This document shows positions 38,213-46,188 of a stretch of DNA of 64,000 nt, piece after piece. How positions within the stretch are numbered: position 1 is the first letter of the stretch; each line of letters opens with the position of its first letter. Under the pieces are notes generated by a model. That model was not told the DNA's origin and did not search any database. It saw only the letters and a list, made by a program, of their open reading frames with translations. This DNA is from Amycolatopsis sp. DSM 110486 (GTDB taxonomy: Bacteria; Actinomycetota; Actinomycetes; Mycobacteriales; Pseudonocardiaceae): NCBI RefSeq assembly GCF_019468465.1, contig NZ_CP080519.1, positions 10,654,501 to 10,718,500 on the forward strand, read 5' to 3'. The position numbers were made by a program, and so were the translations under genes.

Positions 38213-38788
38213 ATGTTCCCCGAGACGCCCGCCACCGCGGCCGCGCTGACCGTGGCCACGCGGTTCTGCTCGGCCGCGCTGCTCAACCACTCCGTCCGCT
38301 CGTACCTCTGGGGCGCGCACTACGCGGCCGCCCAGGGGATCGCCTTCGACGACGAGCTGTACTACGTGTCGGCCCTGCTGCACGACCTCGCGCTCACGGC
38401 CGAATTCGACAACCACGGTCTCCCGTTCGAGACCGCCGGCGGCCACCTGGCCTGGGTGTTCGGGGCCGCGGCGGGGTGGCCGGCCGAGCGCGCCGCGCAC
38501 GTCGAGGAGATCATCCTTCTGCACATGCGCGACGACGTCGCCGCGACCGCCGATCCCGAATCCCATCTGCTGCAGGTCGCGACGAGCTGGGACGTCTCCG
38601 GCCGGCGCCCGGAGGAGTTCCCGCCCGACGTGCGGACGCCGATCCTCACGCACTACCCGCGGCTCGGCTTCGGCGCGGAGTTCCTGGCGTGCTTCGAGGA
38701 CCAGGCGGCGCGCAAGCCCGACAGCGCGGCGGGCGGGGCCGTCGCGAGCGGGATCGCGGCCCGGATCGCCGCGAACCCGCTCGGCTGA
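38213..38788 (+). CDS. HD-domain protein
   Basis: A 191-residue HD-fold protein, probably a metal-dependent phosphohydrolase or cyanamide-hydratase-like enzyme. The metal-binding order H...HD...H...D is seen in LLNHSVRSYLWG, YVSALLHDLALTAEF, and HVEEIILLHMRDD. The ATG at 38213 starts 21 bases after the response regulator stop; TTG 38201 is a possible earlier start. Its closeness suggests read-through transcription from the kinase operon, but no functional link is evident. Confidence 0.8.
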   Translation: MFPETPATAAALTVATRFCSAALLNHSVRSYLWGAHYAAAQGIAFDDELYYVSALLHDLALTAEFDNHGLPFETAGGHLAWVFGAAAGWPAERAAHVEEIILLHMRDDVAATADPESHLLQVATSWDVSGRRPEEFPPDVRTPILTHYPRLGFGAEFLACFEDQAARKPDSAAGGAVASGIAARIAANPLG

Positions 38789-38792
38789 CGAG

Positions 38793-40001
38793 TCAGAGCC
38801 ACAGCACCGCGCCGCGGGCGGCGACTCGTTCGGCGACCGCGGCCACGAAGTCCGCCGCCGGTAACGGATCCAGGCGCCGGGCGTCGCGCAGCCGGGGTGC
38901 GACGAGGTCCGCCTCGGCCTCCCGGTTGCCAATCACCGCCTGGTACGGCACGAGCCGGTGGTCCCGGATCCGCGCGCCCAAGCTCCCCTGGTCGGGCGAG
39001 GAGAGCTCCACCCGCAGACCGGCTTCCTGACCGCGGCGCACGAGCGCGCAAGCCCCCGGCAGCTCAGCCTCCGAGACCGGCAGCACCACCACCTGCACCG
39101 GGGCGAGCCACGGCGGCAAGGCCCCGCCGTGCTCTTCGAGCAGCTGCGCCATCGCGCGTTCCAGGCTGCCCAGAAGGCTGTGGTGCACCAGCACCGGCCG
39201 GTGGACGGCGCCGTCAGGGCCGACGTACCCGAGGTCGAACCGCTCGGGCTGGTGGAAGTCCACCTGGACGGTGGAGAGGGTGGCCGAACGCCCGGCGCTG
39301 TCGGTGACCTGGACGTCGACCTTCGGGCCGTAGAACGCCGCTTCGCCCGGCGCCACGTCGTAGTCGAAGCCCTGCAGCGCCTCGACGAGCAGGGCTTCGG
39401 CGCGCGCCCAGTGCTCGGCGGAGCCCACGTAGTCCCCCGAGCCGCCGGCGAGCGAGAGCCGGTAGCGCGCCGGGCGCAGCCCGAGGTCCGCGTGGACGCG
39501 GCGGATGCGCTCCAGCGCACCGCGGGCCTCGTCGGCGACCTGGTCGAGGCGGCAGAACAGGTGGGCGTCGTTGAGCTGGATCGCGCGCACCCGGCCGAGC
39601 CCGCCGAGTACCCCGGACAGCTCCGCGCGGTACATCCCGCCCAGCTCGGCGATCCGCAGCGGCAGCTCGCGGTAGCTGCGCGCTCGGGAGCGGTAGATCA
39701 GCGCGTGGTGCGGGCACAGGCTGGGCCGCAGCACGAGCTGCTCGCCGCCGACGTCCAGCGGCGGGAACATGTCGTCGCGGTAGTGCGCCCAGTGCCCCGA
39801 AATCTCGTACAGCTCGCGTTTGCCGAGCACCGGTGAGTACACGTGGCGGTAGCCCGCGCGGCGCTCGACATCGCGGACGTACTCCTCCAGCTCGTGCCGG
39901 ATCACGGCCCCGTCGGGCAGCAGGTAAGGCAGGCCTGCGCCGAGCAGCGGGTCAGTGCCGAACAGGCCGAGCTCACGGCCGATCCTGCGGTGGTCGGGCA
40001 T
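38793..40001 (-). CDS. Short threonyl-tRNA synthetase without TGS and editing domains
   Basis: A 402-residue class II synthetase consisting of the catalytic core and the anticodon-binding domain only. Zinc ligands are in place: Cys96 in LRPSLCPHHA, His147 in NDAHLFC, His273 in VHHSLLGSLER. Motif 2 (YRAELSG...RVRAIQLND) and the anticodon domain (WLAPVQVVVLPVSE, then IRDHRLVPYQAVIGNRE) fit ThrRS. Normal ThrRS is about 640-690 residues with N-terminal TGS and editing domains, both absent here, so it should not be able to remove Ser from tRNA-Thr. Probably a second, regulated ThrRS. ATG 40001 follows GAGGAG. Confidence 0.85.
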   Translation of the reverse strand: MPDHRRIGRELGLFGTDPLLGAGLPYLLPDGAVIRHELEEYVRDVERRAGYRHVYSPVLGKRELYEISGHWAHYRDDMFPPLDVGGEQLVLRPSLCPHHALIYRSRARSYRELPLRIAELGGMYRAELSGVLGGLGRVRAIQLNDAHLFCRLDQVADEARGALERIRRVHADLGLRPARYRLSLAGGSGDYVGSAEHWARAEALLVEALQGFDYDVAPGEAAFYGPKVDVQVTDSAGRSATLSTVQVDFHQPERFDLGYVGPDGAVHRPVLVHHSLLGSLERAMAQLLEEHGGALPPWLAPVQVVVLPVSEAELPGACALVRRGQEAGLRVELSSPDQGSLGARIRDHRLVPYQAVIGNREAEADLVAPRLRDARRLDPLPAADFVAAVAERVAARGAVLWL

Positions 40002-40049
40002 CGGGGTCTCCTCGTGGACGGCCGAGGCGGAAACCCGTGGGACACGACG

Positions 40050-40077
40050 AAGCCCCGGGGTGACCACCCCGGGGCTT
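40050..40077 (-). terminator. Attenuator hairpin in the ThrRS leader
   Basis: AAGCCCCGGGGTG (40050-40062) and CACCCCGGGGCTT (40065-40077) are exact complements with two bases between, so 11-12 pairs can form around a tight loop. On the minus strand it lies 14 bases after the leader-peptide stop and 48 bases before the synthetase start, and is followed by CGTCGTGT. Its place fits an attenuator rather than a coaE terminator alone. Confidence 0.7.
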
Positions 40078-40091
40078 GGTTCGCTCAGGTT

Positions 40092-40142
40092 TCAGCGCGC
40101 CGGGACGGTGTCCGGCGTCGTCGTGCTGGCCGAGCGCTGCAT
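40092..40142 (-). CDS. Threonine-rich leader peptide for the short ThrRS
   Basis: A 16-codon reading frame reading MQRSASTTTPDTVPAR then TGA. Three consecutive ACG threonine codons and a further ACC make it a natural sensor of charged tRNA-Thr. ATG 40142 lies seven bases after TAGCGT (40150-40155) and has no ribosome site, so the transcript is probably leaderless and starts with this peptide. A strong hairpin and then the ThrRS gene follow. Together they have the order promoter, control codons, terminator, synthetase, as in ribosome-mediated attenuation. Confidence 0.7.
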   Translation of the reverse strand: MQRSASTTTPDTVPAR

Positions 40143-40149
40143 GCCGGCG

Positions 40150-40155
40150 ACGCTA
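40150..40155 (-). promoter_or_regulatory. -10 box before the threonine leader peptide
   Basis: TAGCGT (TANNNT) on the minus strand, seven bases before the leader ATG and 32 bases after the coaE stop. No clear -35 is visible. Confidence 0.55.
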
Positions 40156-40186
40156 GCAGCGCCACCGCCGGCCGCGCACCCGGATT

Positions 40187-41374
40187 TCACGGCTGCCACG
40201 ACGTCTGCTCGGCCCAGATCCCGGCGCGGGTGAACGCGTCGTTGACCCAGCCCTGCTTGGCGTCGGCGTAGTCCGCGACGGTGCCGTCGGCCGAGTGCTC
40301 GCGCGCGAGCTGCTCCTTCACCGCCGCGTACGCGTCGCGCTCGGCCGGGTTCGCGCGGATCCAGTCGCGGAACAGCAGCGCGAGGCGCCACGCCGGGGTC
40401 TCGGGCGTACGGACGTGCAGATTCACCGGGCGCTTCGGGTCGGCACCCACGTGGAGGCGCTTCGGCCACGGCGCGGCGGAGCCGTCCTGCGGGTCGTCCC
40501 ACCAGTCGCCCTCCAGCCGGGGGAAGCCGGCGTCGGCCAGCGGTTCGGCGAGCGCGTCGGCGTCGGCCGGCGTGGGAACGGTCAGCTGCAGGTCGAGGAC
40601 GTCCTTGGCGGGCAGGCCGGGCACGGCGGTGGACCCGATGTGGTCGGCGCGCAGCAGCCGCTCCCCCGCGATCTGCCGCAGGCGCGCGAGCCGGCGTTCG
40701 GCCTGCAACGGCCACGTCGGGTCGGAGGGCACGATCACGGGCGACATCGGCGGGCGCGGCTTGCGCAGCCGCAGGTTGGCCTCGAACGGCACCAGCCGGT
40801 CGGCCCACAGCGCGTCGACCTCGGCGAGCACGCCGTCCTGCGGGCCGCCGTTGTCGAGCCAGACGTCGGCGATCGCGCGGCGCTGCTCGTCGCTGGCCTG
40901 CGCGCGGATCCGCGCCCGCGCGTCGGCCTCCGCCATGCCACGCGCCTCCACGAGCCGGCGCACGCGGACCTCCACGGGCGCGTCGACGATCACCACGAGG
41001 TGGTACGCCGGCGCCAGGTTGCCCTCCACGAGCAGCGGGATGTCGTGGACGATCACCGCGTCGTCGGCTGCCTCGGCCATCAGCTCGGCCGTGCGCGCCC
41101 CGACGAGCGGGTGCACGATCCCGTTGAGGCGCTTGCGCGACGCGTCGTCGGCGAACGCCTTCGCGGCCAGCGCCGGACGGTCGAGCGACCCGTCAGCGGA
41201 CAGGATGTCCTCGCCGAACGCCTCGACCAAGGCCGCCAGCCCAGGCGTGCCCGGCTCCACGACCTCACGCGCGATCCGGTCGGAGTCCACCAGCACGGCA
41301 CCGTGCTCCGCGAACCGGTTCGCCACCGTCGATTTCCCCGCGCCGATCCCGCCCGTCAGACCCACTCGCAGCAT
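40187..41374 (-). CDS. coaE: Dephospho-CoA kinase fused to a GrpB/UPF0157 domain
   Basis: A 395-residue two-domain protein. Residues 1 to about 200 are CoaE, which phosphorylates dephospho-CoA in the last step of CoA synthesis: P-loop [12 protein letters not shown] (residues 5-16), [14 protein letters not shown], and [12 protein letters not shown] are present. Residues about 210-380 form a GrpB (UPF0157, nucleotidyltransferase-fold) domain with [23 protein letters not shown] and PVNLHVR. The same fusion is known in mycobacteria. TAGGGT (41381-41386) lies six bases before ATG, suggesting a leaderless start. Confidence 0.93.
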   Translation of the reverse strand: MLRVGLTGGIGAGKSTVANRFAEHGAVLVDSDRIAREVVEPGTPGLAALVEAFGEDILSADGSLDRPALAAKAFADDASRKRLNGIVHPLVGARTAELMAEAADDAVIVHDIPLLVEGNLAPAYHLVVIVDAPVEVRVRRLVEARGMAEADARARIRAQASDEQRRAIADVWLDNGGPQDGVLAEVDALWADRLVPFEANLRLRKPRPPMSPVIVPSDPTWPLQAERRLARLRQIAGERLLRADHIGSTAVPGLPAKDVLDLQLTVPTPADADALAEPLADAGFPRLEGDWWDDPQDGSAAPWPKRLHVGADPKRPVNLHVRTPETPAWRLALLFRDWIRANPAERDAYAAVKEQLAREHSADGTVADYADAKQGWVNDAFTRAGIWAEQTSWQP

Positions 41375-41380
41375 GACCTC

Positions 41381-41386
41381 ACCCTA
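41381..41386 (-). promoter_or_regulatory. -10 box of leaderless coaE promoter
   Basis: TAGGGT on the minus strand, six bases before the coaE ATG at 41374; the intervening GAGGTC is too near to act as a ribosome site. Confidence 0.45.
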
Positions 41387-41589
41387 GCCAGACCCGTGCG
41401 CCACCCGATCAGGGGACGTCAGAGCCCTGCACGTGCACTCGCACGGGTAGAGGCACACCCCAAGTCGAAAATCAAGGACATTGTCCGGAACTGGCTGACT
41501 GATCCGGGTGACACGCCGGGCGGCTCCCCGGATTTACCGGCGCGATTGCGTACCGTGCGCGGCGGAAGGGTCGCCCACACGGAGGAACG

Positions 41590-41805
41590 ATGGCGGAAAA
41601 GCACGTCGGCAAGCACCGGCTCGGAACGCCGGGACTGGTGCACTGCGTCGGCTACCGCCCCGTGGCGGAAGCCCTCGCCGAATACCGGCGCACGTGGCTC
41701 AGTGCCCTCCTCGTACCCGCCCAGCACAGCTTCGCCGGCCTCCGCCGCCGCGCCCGTGCCGCGGCGCTGGAACGCATCTGGGTTCCGGTCGTCTCGACCT
41801 CCTAG
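41590..41805 (+). CDS. Hypothetical small protein
   Basis: A 71-residue basic reading frame without a recognised family. It has GGAGGAACG directly before ATG 41590, a good ribosome site, and GC-rich third positions. It contains LVHCVGYRPVAEALAEYRR and a run of Arg residues (LRRRARAAALERIW). No membrane segment or signal is seen. It stands alone between coaE and the GlxA-type regulator. The 215-base gap before it (41375-41589) is locally less GC-rich but shows no other gene. Confidence 0.4.
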   Translation: MAEKHVGKHRLGTPGLVHCVGYRPVAEALAEYRRTWLSALLVPAQHSFAGLRRRARAAALERIWVPVVSTS

Positions 41806-41903
41806 CTTCGCCGCGCGCACGCCGTCACGTGACCCGGTCACCGCGGCGAGAACTTGGACCCGCACGTCGCGTGACTTCAGCTGTCCCAGGACCTTGCGCT
41901 GTG

Positions 41904-42902
41904 CTAGCGGCCCGCACCGGCCAACGCCGGTGTGCCCGTGGTCCGGAAGCGGGCCCGGTAGGCGCTCGGCGGCACCCCCAGCTCCCGCGTGAACACCCGG
42001 CGCAGCGTCTCCGCCGAGCCGAACCCCGTGCGGCGCGCGACCACGTCGAGCGGGTCCGTGCCCGTCTCCAGCAGCTGCCGCGCGGCCTCCAGGCGCGTGC
42101 TCTCCACGAACCGGGCGACCGAGGTGCCCATCTGATCGCGGAACAGCCGCGTGAGGTGGCGGACGCTGACGCCCGCGTCGTCGGCGAGCAAAGACAGGCT
42201 GTGGTCGGCCGACGGGTCGGCCGTGATGCGGTCCATGATCCCGCGCAGCAGATCGTTGCGCGCGGGCTGGGCCGCCAGGCGCACGCTGAACTGCGACTGC
42301 CCGCCGGGCCGCTGCAGGAACACCACGAGGTGCTTCGCGACGAGCCGCGCGGCCTCGGAGCCGAGGTCCTCCTCCACGAGGGCCAGCGACAGGTCGATGC
42401 CGGAGGTGACGCCGGCCGAGGAGATCACCGAACCGTCGCGCACGAAGATCGCTTCGCAGTCCACCTCGACGCCGGGGTAACGGCGCGCGAGCTGGTCGGC
42501 GAGCTCCCAGTGCGTGGCCGCGCGGCGGCCCTCCAGCAGCCCGGCGGCGGCGAGCGTGAAGGCGCCCGCGCACACCGACGCCGTGCGCCGCGCCTGGCGG
42601 GAAAGGCGGCGGACCTCGTCGAGCAGGTGCTCGTCGGTCACGGTGATCTGCCAGTTCGGGCTGCCCGGCACCACGAGCGTGCCGCCCTCGACGTCGACGT
42701 CCTCTAGCGCCACGTCGGCACCCAGGCGCGTACCGGTGGTGGTGCGCACGTCGGTGCCGCCCGGCGACGCGGTGAGCAGCTCGTAGTGCGCGCCGTGCTC
42801 GTTGGCCATCCCGAACACCTCGAGCGGCCCGGTCACGTCCAGGAGCCGCACCGCGTCGTAGACGACCACGACAACCCGCTCGCTTCGCTCCATGGCGCGC
42901 AC
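41904..42902 (-). CDS. GlxA-type AraC family regulator (DJ-1/PfpI sensor domain)
   Basis: A 332-residue regulator. Residues 1 to about 190 form a DJ-1/PfpI-like domain with the nucleophile-position Cys in ARRTASVCAGAFTLAAAGLL. The C-terminal AraC domain has LSLLADDAGVSVRHLTRLFR and DVVARRTGFGSAETLRRVFTRELGVPPSAYR. Such proteins often sense small metabolites; the ligand is unknown. GTG 42902 has GAGGAA six bases upstream; ATG 42893 is possible. It starts nine bases after the OsmC gene, so the two form an operon. Confidence 0.9.
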   Translation of the reverse strand: MRAMERSERVVVVVYDAVRLLDVTGPLEVFGMANEHGAHYELLTASPGGTDVRTTTGTRLGADVALEDVDVEGGTLVVPGSPNWQITVTDEHLLDEVRRLSRQARRTASVCAGAFTLAAAGLLEGRRAATHWELADQLARRYPGVEVDCEAIFVRDGSVISSAGVTSGIDLSLALVEEDLGSEAARLVAKHLVVFLQRPGGQSQFSVRLAAQPARNDLLRGIMDRITADPSADHSLSLLADDAGVSVRHLTRLFRDQMGTSVARFVESTRLEAARQLLETGTDPLDVVARRTGFGSAETLRRVFTRELGVPPSAYRARFRTTGTPALAGAGR

Positions 42903-42911
42903 CCCGTTTCC

Positions 42912-43352
42912 TCAGACCAGCTTGGTCTGGACGTCGATCTCGTGCTCCAGCGTGCGGTGCACGGGGCACTTGTCCGCGATCTCCAGCAACCGCGTGCGCT
43001 GCTCTTCGTCGAGGTCACCCTCGAGTTCGATCTCGCGGCTGATGCGGCTGACCATGCCCACCTCGGTCTCGCAGCGCTCGCAGTCGCGCGCGTGGATGCG
43101 GTCGTGGCGCAGCCGGACGGTCACGTTCGCCAGCGGGATGTTCTTGCGGTCCGCGTACATCCGCAGCGTGATCGCCGTGCAGGAACCCAGCGCGCCGAGC
43201 AACAGGTCGTACGGAGTCGGGCCGCTGCCGTCGCCGCCGACCGACTTGGGCTCGTCCACGACGAGCTCGAAACCGCCCGCGGTCACGTGCTGAGTGAAGC
43301 GGCCTTCGCCTGCTTCACTGACGACAACAGTGCCCGGTTCCGGCTCAGTCAT
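42912..43352 (-). CDS. OsmC family protein
   Basis: A 146-residue OsmC/Ohr-fold protein. Both redox cysteines are seen: GALGSCTAITLRMYADRK near residue 57 and IADKCPVHRTLEHEI near residue 129. With GPTPYDLLLGALGSC it belongs to the OsmC/YhfA branch, whose members reduce peroxides, but two further Cys (DCERCETE near residue 90) are unusual and make a CxxC. It is first in a two-gene operon with the GlxA-type regulator, which may control it. Confidence 0.88.
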   Translation of the reverse strand: MTEPEPGTVVVSEAGEGRFTQHVTAGGFELVVDEPKSVGGDGSGPTPYDLLLGALGSCTAITLRMYADRKNIPLANVTVRLRHDRIHARDCERCETEVGMVSRISREIELEGDLDEEQRTRLLEIADKCPVHRTLEHEIDVQTKLV

Positions 43353-43576
43353 CCGGTTCGCCTCCTGGTCGGGGTTCTCGACGGTGCCGCTGCACCACTG
43401 CAGCTAACCGAACGTCGCTTGTGGACGAAGTGGTGCCACGCCGTGGCGAGGTCCACAGGACGAAGATCCCACAGATCCGGCCGCATGGCGAAGTTCCCAA
43501 GCGAGCGCGAATATCGTATCTTCGGCAGGCGAGACGCGGACCTGTCCTGCGCGCACGGGCGAAGGGGGTAACGGTC

Positions 43577-44209
43577 GTGGCCACCCGCCATCTGTCGACG
43601 CAACCTGCCGACCAGCACAACCGGAGCCGCTTCCTCGACGCCGCCCTCAACGTGCTCACCGACCGCGGCGTCGCCGGCCTCACCGTGCGCGGCGTGGCCG
43701 AGGCGGCCGGGGCGTCCACCATCACCGTCTACACGCGCTTCGGCGGCCGCACCGGCCTGCTCGACGCGCTGTACGAGCGCGCGTTCGACCTCCTGCGCGA
43801 CGAGCTGCTCGACGTGCCACCGGAGACCGACGACGGCGTCGCGGACCTGCTCGAGGTCGCGCTGGCCTACCGCCGCTTCGCGCTGGAAAGCCCGGCCCGC
43901 TACGCGATGATGTTCGAACGCTCGGTCCACGGCTACGACCCGGACCCGGAGCTGCGCACGGCGGTGCTGCGCACGACGTTCGCGATGTTCGTCGGCAAGA
44001 TCCGCCGCATCGGCGATCCCGGCAGGGACTCGCGCGACTACGGCTATCTGCTGTGGACGTCGATGCACGGTCTGGTCAGTGTCGAGCTCACGATTCGCTC
44101 GCAGACGCCGCTGAGCGACTGGTTCATCGAGCCGACCGACGAAGCCAACGAGGTCATGTACCGCACCGGAGTGCTGTCGATGATCACCGGGCTCGGCCTC
44201 CACAACTGA
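43577..44209 (+). CDS. TetR family transcriptional regulator
   Basis: A 210-residue TetR protein. The helix-turn-helix is LTVRGVAEAAGASTITVYTRFGG (about residues 36-58), followed by a helical ligand domain with ALAYRRFALESPARYAMMFERSVHGYD, of the TetR_C_13/WHG kind. GTG 43577 follows AAGGGGG. It is divergent from the OsmC operon. An AT-rich near-palindrome, CGAATATCGTATCTTCG at 43508-43524, lies in the gap and may be its operator; it includes a TATCGT box. Confidence 0.88.
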   Translation: MATRHLSTQPADQHNRSRFLDAALNVLTDRGVAGLTVRGVAEAAGASTITVYTRFGGRTGLLDALYERAFDLLRDELLDVPPETDDGVADLLEVALAYRRFALESPARYAMMFERSVHGYDPDPELRTAVLRTTFAMFVGKIRRIGDPGRDSRDYGYLLWTSMHGLVSVELTIRSQTPLSDWFIEPTDEANEVMYRTGVLSMITGLGLHN

Positions 44210-44306
44210 CACCGCCCCACGCCACCGCGCCGGCCGGGTTCTGTCGACCTTCCTCCACCCCGACCTCGGGATCGTCCACTTCGAACACCTTGAGCGCAGA
44301 CGAAAA

Positions 44307-44347
44307 ACACCGCGGCCCCGGTCCGAACTGGACCGGGGCCGCGGTGT
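44307..44347 (-). terminator. rpsA: rpsA terminator
   Basis: ACACCGCGGCCCCGGTCC (44307-44324) pairs exactly with 44330-44347 around a five-base loop: 18 pairs. On the minus strand it is followed by TTTTT, so it is a canonical intrinsic terminator 34 bases after the rpsA stop. It may also serve the convergent TetR gene. Confidence 0.9.
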
Positions 44348-44380
44348 CAGAGCTCAGTGGTGCTCAGCGTCAGGCGTGAC

Positions 44381-45886
44381 TCAGCCCTGGCCGCCCGACA
44401 GCTTCTCGCGCAGAGCCGCGAGCTGCTCGTCGCTGGCCAGCGTGCCGCCGCTCTTGGCCTCGGCCGGAGCGGAGGTGTACGTCTGGTCGCCGCCCCCGCT
44501 GCCACCCTCGATGCCGGTGGCGGCGTCGGCAGCGGCTTCGGCGTCGGCCTCGGCAGCCTTCTTGACCTGCGCCATGTGGGCCTCGTAGCGCGTGAGGGCC
44601 TCGGCGTACTGCCGCTCCCACTCCTCGCGCTGCTTGTCGAAGCCGTCCTGCCACTCCTGGGTGTCCGGGTCGAAGCCTTCGGGGTAGATGTAGTTGCCCT
44701 CGGGGTCGTACTCGGCGGCCATCCCGTACTGGGTCGGGTCGAACTCGGTCTCGGCCGTGACGCCCTCGTTGGCCTGCTTCAGCGACAGCGAGATGCGACG
44801 GCGCTCAAGGTCGATGTCGATGACCTTGACCATGACGTCGCCGTTGACCTGGACGACCTGCTCCGGGATCTCCACGTGGCGCTCGGCCAGCTCGGAGATG
44901 TGCACCAGGCCCTCGATGCCCTCCTCGACGCGCACGAACGCACCGAACGGGACGAGCTTGGTGACCTTGCCCGGCACGATCTGGCCGATCGCGTGGGTGC
45001 GGGCGAACTGGCGCCACGGGTCTTCCTGGGTCGCCTTCAGCGACAGCGAGACGCGCTCGCGGTCCATGTCGACGTCCAGAACCTCGACCGTGACCTCCTG
45101 GCCGACCTCGACGACCTCGGACGGGTGGTCGATGTGCTTCCAGGACAGCTCGGAGACGTGCACCAGGCCGTCGACGCCACCCAGGTCCACGAAGGCACCG
45201 AAGTTGACGATGGAGGACACGACGCCCTTGCGGACCTGGCCCTTGGCGAGGTTGTTGAGGAACTCGCTGCGGACCTCGGACTGCGTCTGCTCGAGGTAGG
45301 CGCGGCGGGACAGGACCACGTTGTTGCGGTTCTTGTCCAGCTCGATGATCTTCGCCTCGAGCTCGCGGCCGACGTACGGCTGCAAGTCGCGCACACGGCG
45401 CATCTCGACCAGCGAGGCGGGAAGGAAGCCGCGGAGGCCGATGTCCAGGATGAGACCACCCTTGACGACCTCGATGACGGTGCCCTTGACGGGCTCGTCC
45501 TTCTCCTTGAGCTCTTCGATCGTGCCCCAGGCGCGCTCGTACTGAGCGCGCTTCTTGGACAGGATCAGGCGGCCTTCCTTGTCCTCCTTCTGGAGAACGA
45601 GAGCTTCGACCTCATCGCCGACGGAGACAACCTCAGCCGGGTCGACATCGTGCTTGATGGAAAGCTCGCGCGAGGGGATGACACCCTCGGTCTTGTAGCC
45701 GATGTCGAGCAGGACCTCGTCGCGGTCGACCTTGACGATCGTGCCTTCAACGATGTCGCCATCGTTGAAGTACTTGATGGTCTTGTCGATAGCCGCGAGG
45801 AAGTCTTCCTCCGACCCGATGTCGTTGATGGCGACCTGCGGGGCCCTGGTGGGGGCGGTCGGGGCGGTGGCGGTGTCGGTGGTCAT
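44381..45886 (-). CDS. rpsA: 30S ribosomal protein S1
   Basis: A 501-residue S1 protein with four S1 repeats of OB fold: at about 37-108, 125-192, 212-281 and 298-367. Typical are VDLGGVDGLVHVSELSWKHI and PFGAFVRVEEGIEGLVHISE. The C-terminal third is acidic and Ala/Glu-rich, ending in the actinobacterial type LASDEQLAALREKLSG. S1 unwinds and loads mRNAs onto the ribosome. Actinobacterial S1 lacks the first repeats of the E. coli protein, so four repeats are normal. The start ATG 45886 has GGAG about eleven bases upstream; transcript leader is about 180 bases. Confidence 0.96.
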   Translation of the reverse strand: MTTDTATAPTAPTRAPQVAINDIGSEEDFLAAIDKTIKYFNDGDIVEGTIVKVDRDEVLLDIGYKTEGVIPSRELSIKHDVDPAEVVSVGDEVEALVLQKEDKEGRLILSKKRAQYERAWGTIEELKEKDEPVKGTVIEVVKGGLILDIGLRGFLPASLVEMRRVRDLQPYVGRELEAKIIELDKNRNNVVLSRRAYLEQTQSEVRSEFLNNLAKGQVRKGVVSSIVNFGAFVDLGGVDGLVHVSELSWKHIDHPSEVVEVGQEVTVEVLDVDMDRERVSLSLKATQEDPWRQFARTHAIGQIVPGKVTKLVPFGAFVRVEEGIEGLVHISELAERHVEIPEQVVQVNGDVMVKVIDIDLERRRISLSLKQANEGVTAETEFDPTQYGMAAEYDPEGNYIYPEGFDPDTQEWQDGFDKQREEWERQYAEALTRYEAHMAQVKKAAEADAEAAADAATGIEGGSGGGDQTYTSAPAEAKSGGTLASDEQLAALREKLSGGQG

Positions 45887-46074
45887 TAGGCGGGTTGCTC
45901 CGGTGGATGGGATCGTAGGGTGTTTGGTTGGCAGCGCGTCCGGGCGCGAATACGGGACATGCGACGACCTCACGAGCAACGTCCACCAGTGAACGACCGC
46001 GGCATGACCCGCAAACAGTGCGCTCCCCCGGCAAGTGAAGACCCAGGCAGCGCGAACCCACTGCGCTAACACGT

Positions 46075-46104
46075 ATCGTACGCGGGCCCCGGTAGGGCAC
46101 ACAA
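46075..46104 (-). promoter_or_regulatory. rpsA: rpsA promoter
   Basis: On the minus strand TTGTGT (46104-46099) and TACGAT (46080-46075) are 18 bases apart, a good housekeeping promoter. It would give a leader of about 180 bases in the 302-base gene-free stretch 45887-46188. That leader could hold an autoregulatory structure; I found no decisive fold. Confidence 0.6.
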
Positions 46105-46188
46105 TCAGGGTCCCCACAGCTCCCGGTACCCTTCCGGCAACGATTCGGCCGGCGCCGGCATTCCCCGTCATTCCCGGAAGGACCCAGC

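Noticed and set aside
40002..40150. T-box riboswitch upstream of the ThrRS gene
   Set aside because: No AGGGUGGNACCGCG-like T-box sequence or stem I features; the short Thr-rich reading frame explains the leader better.
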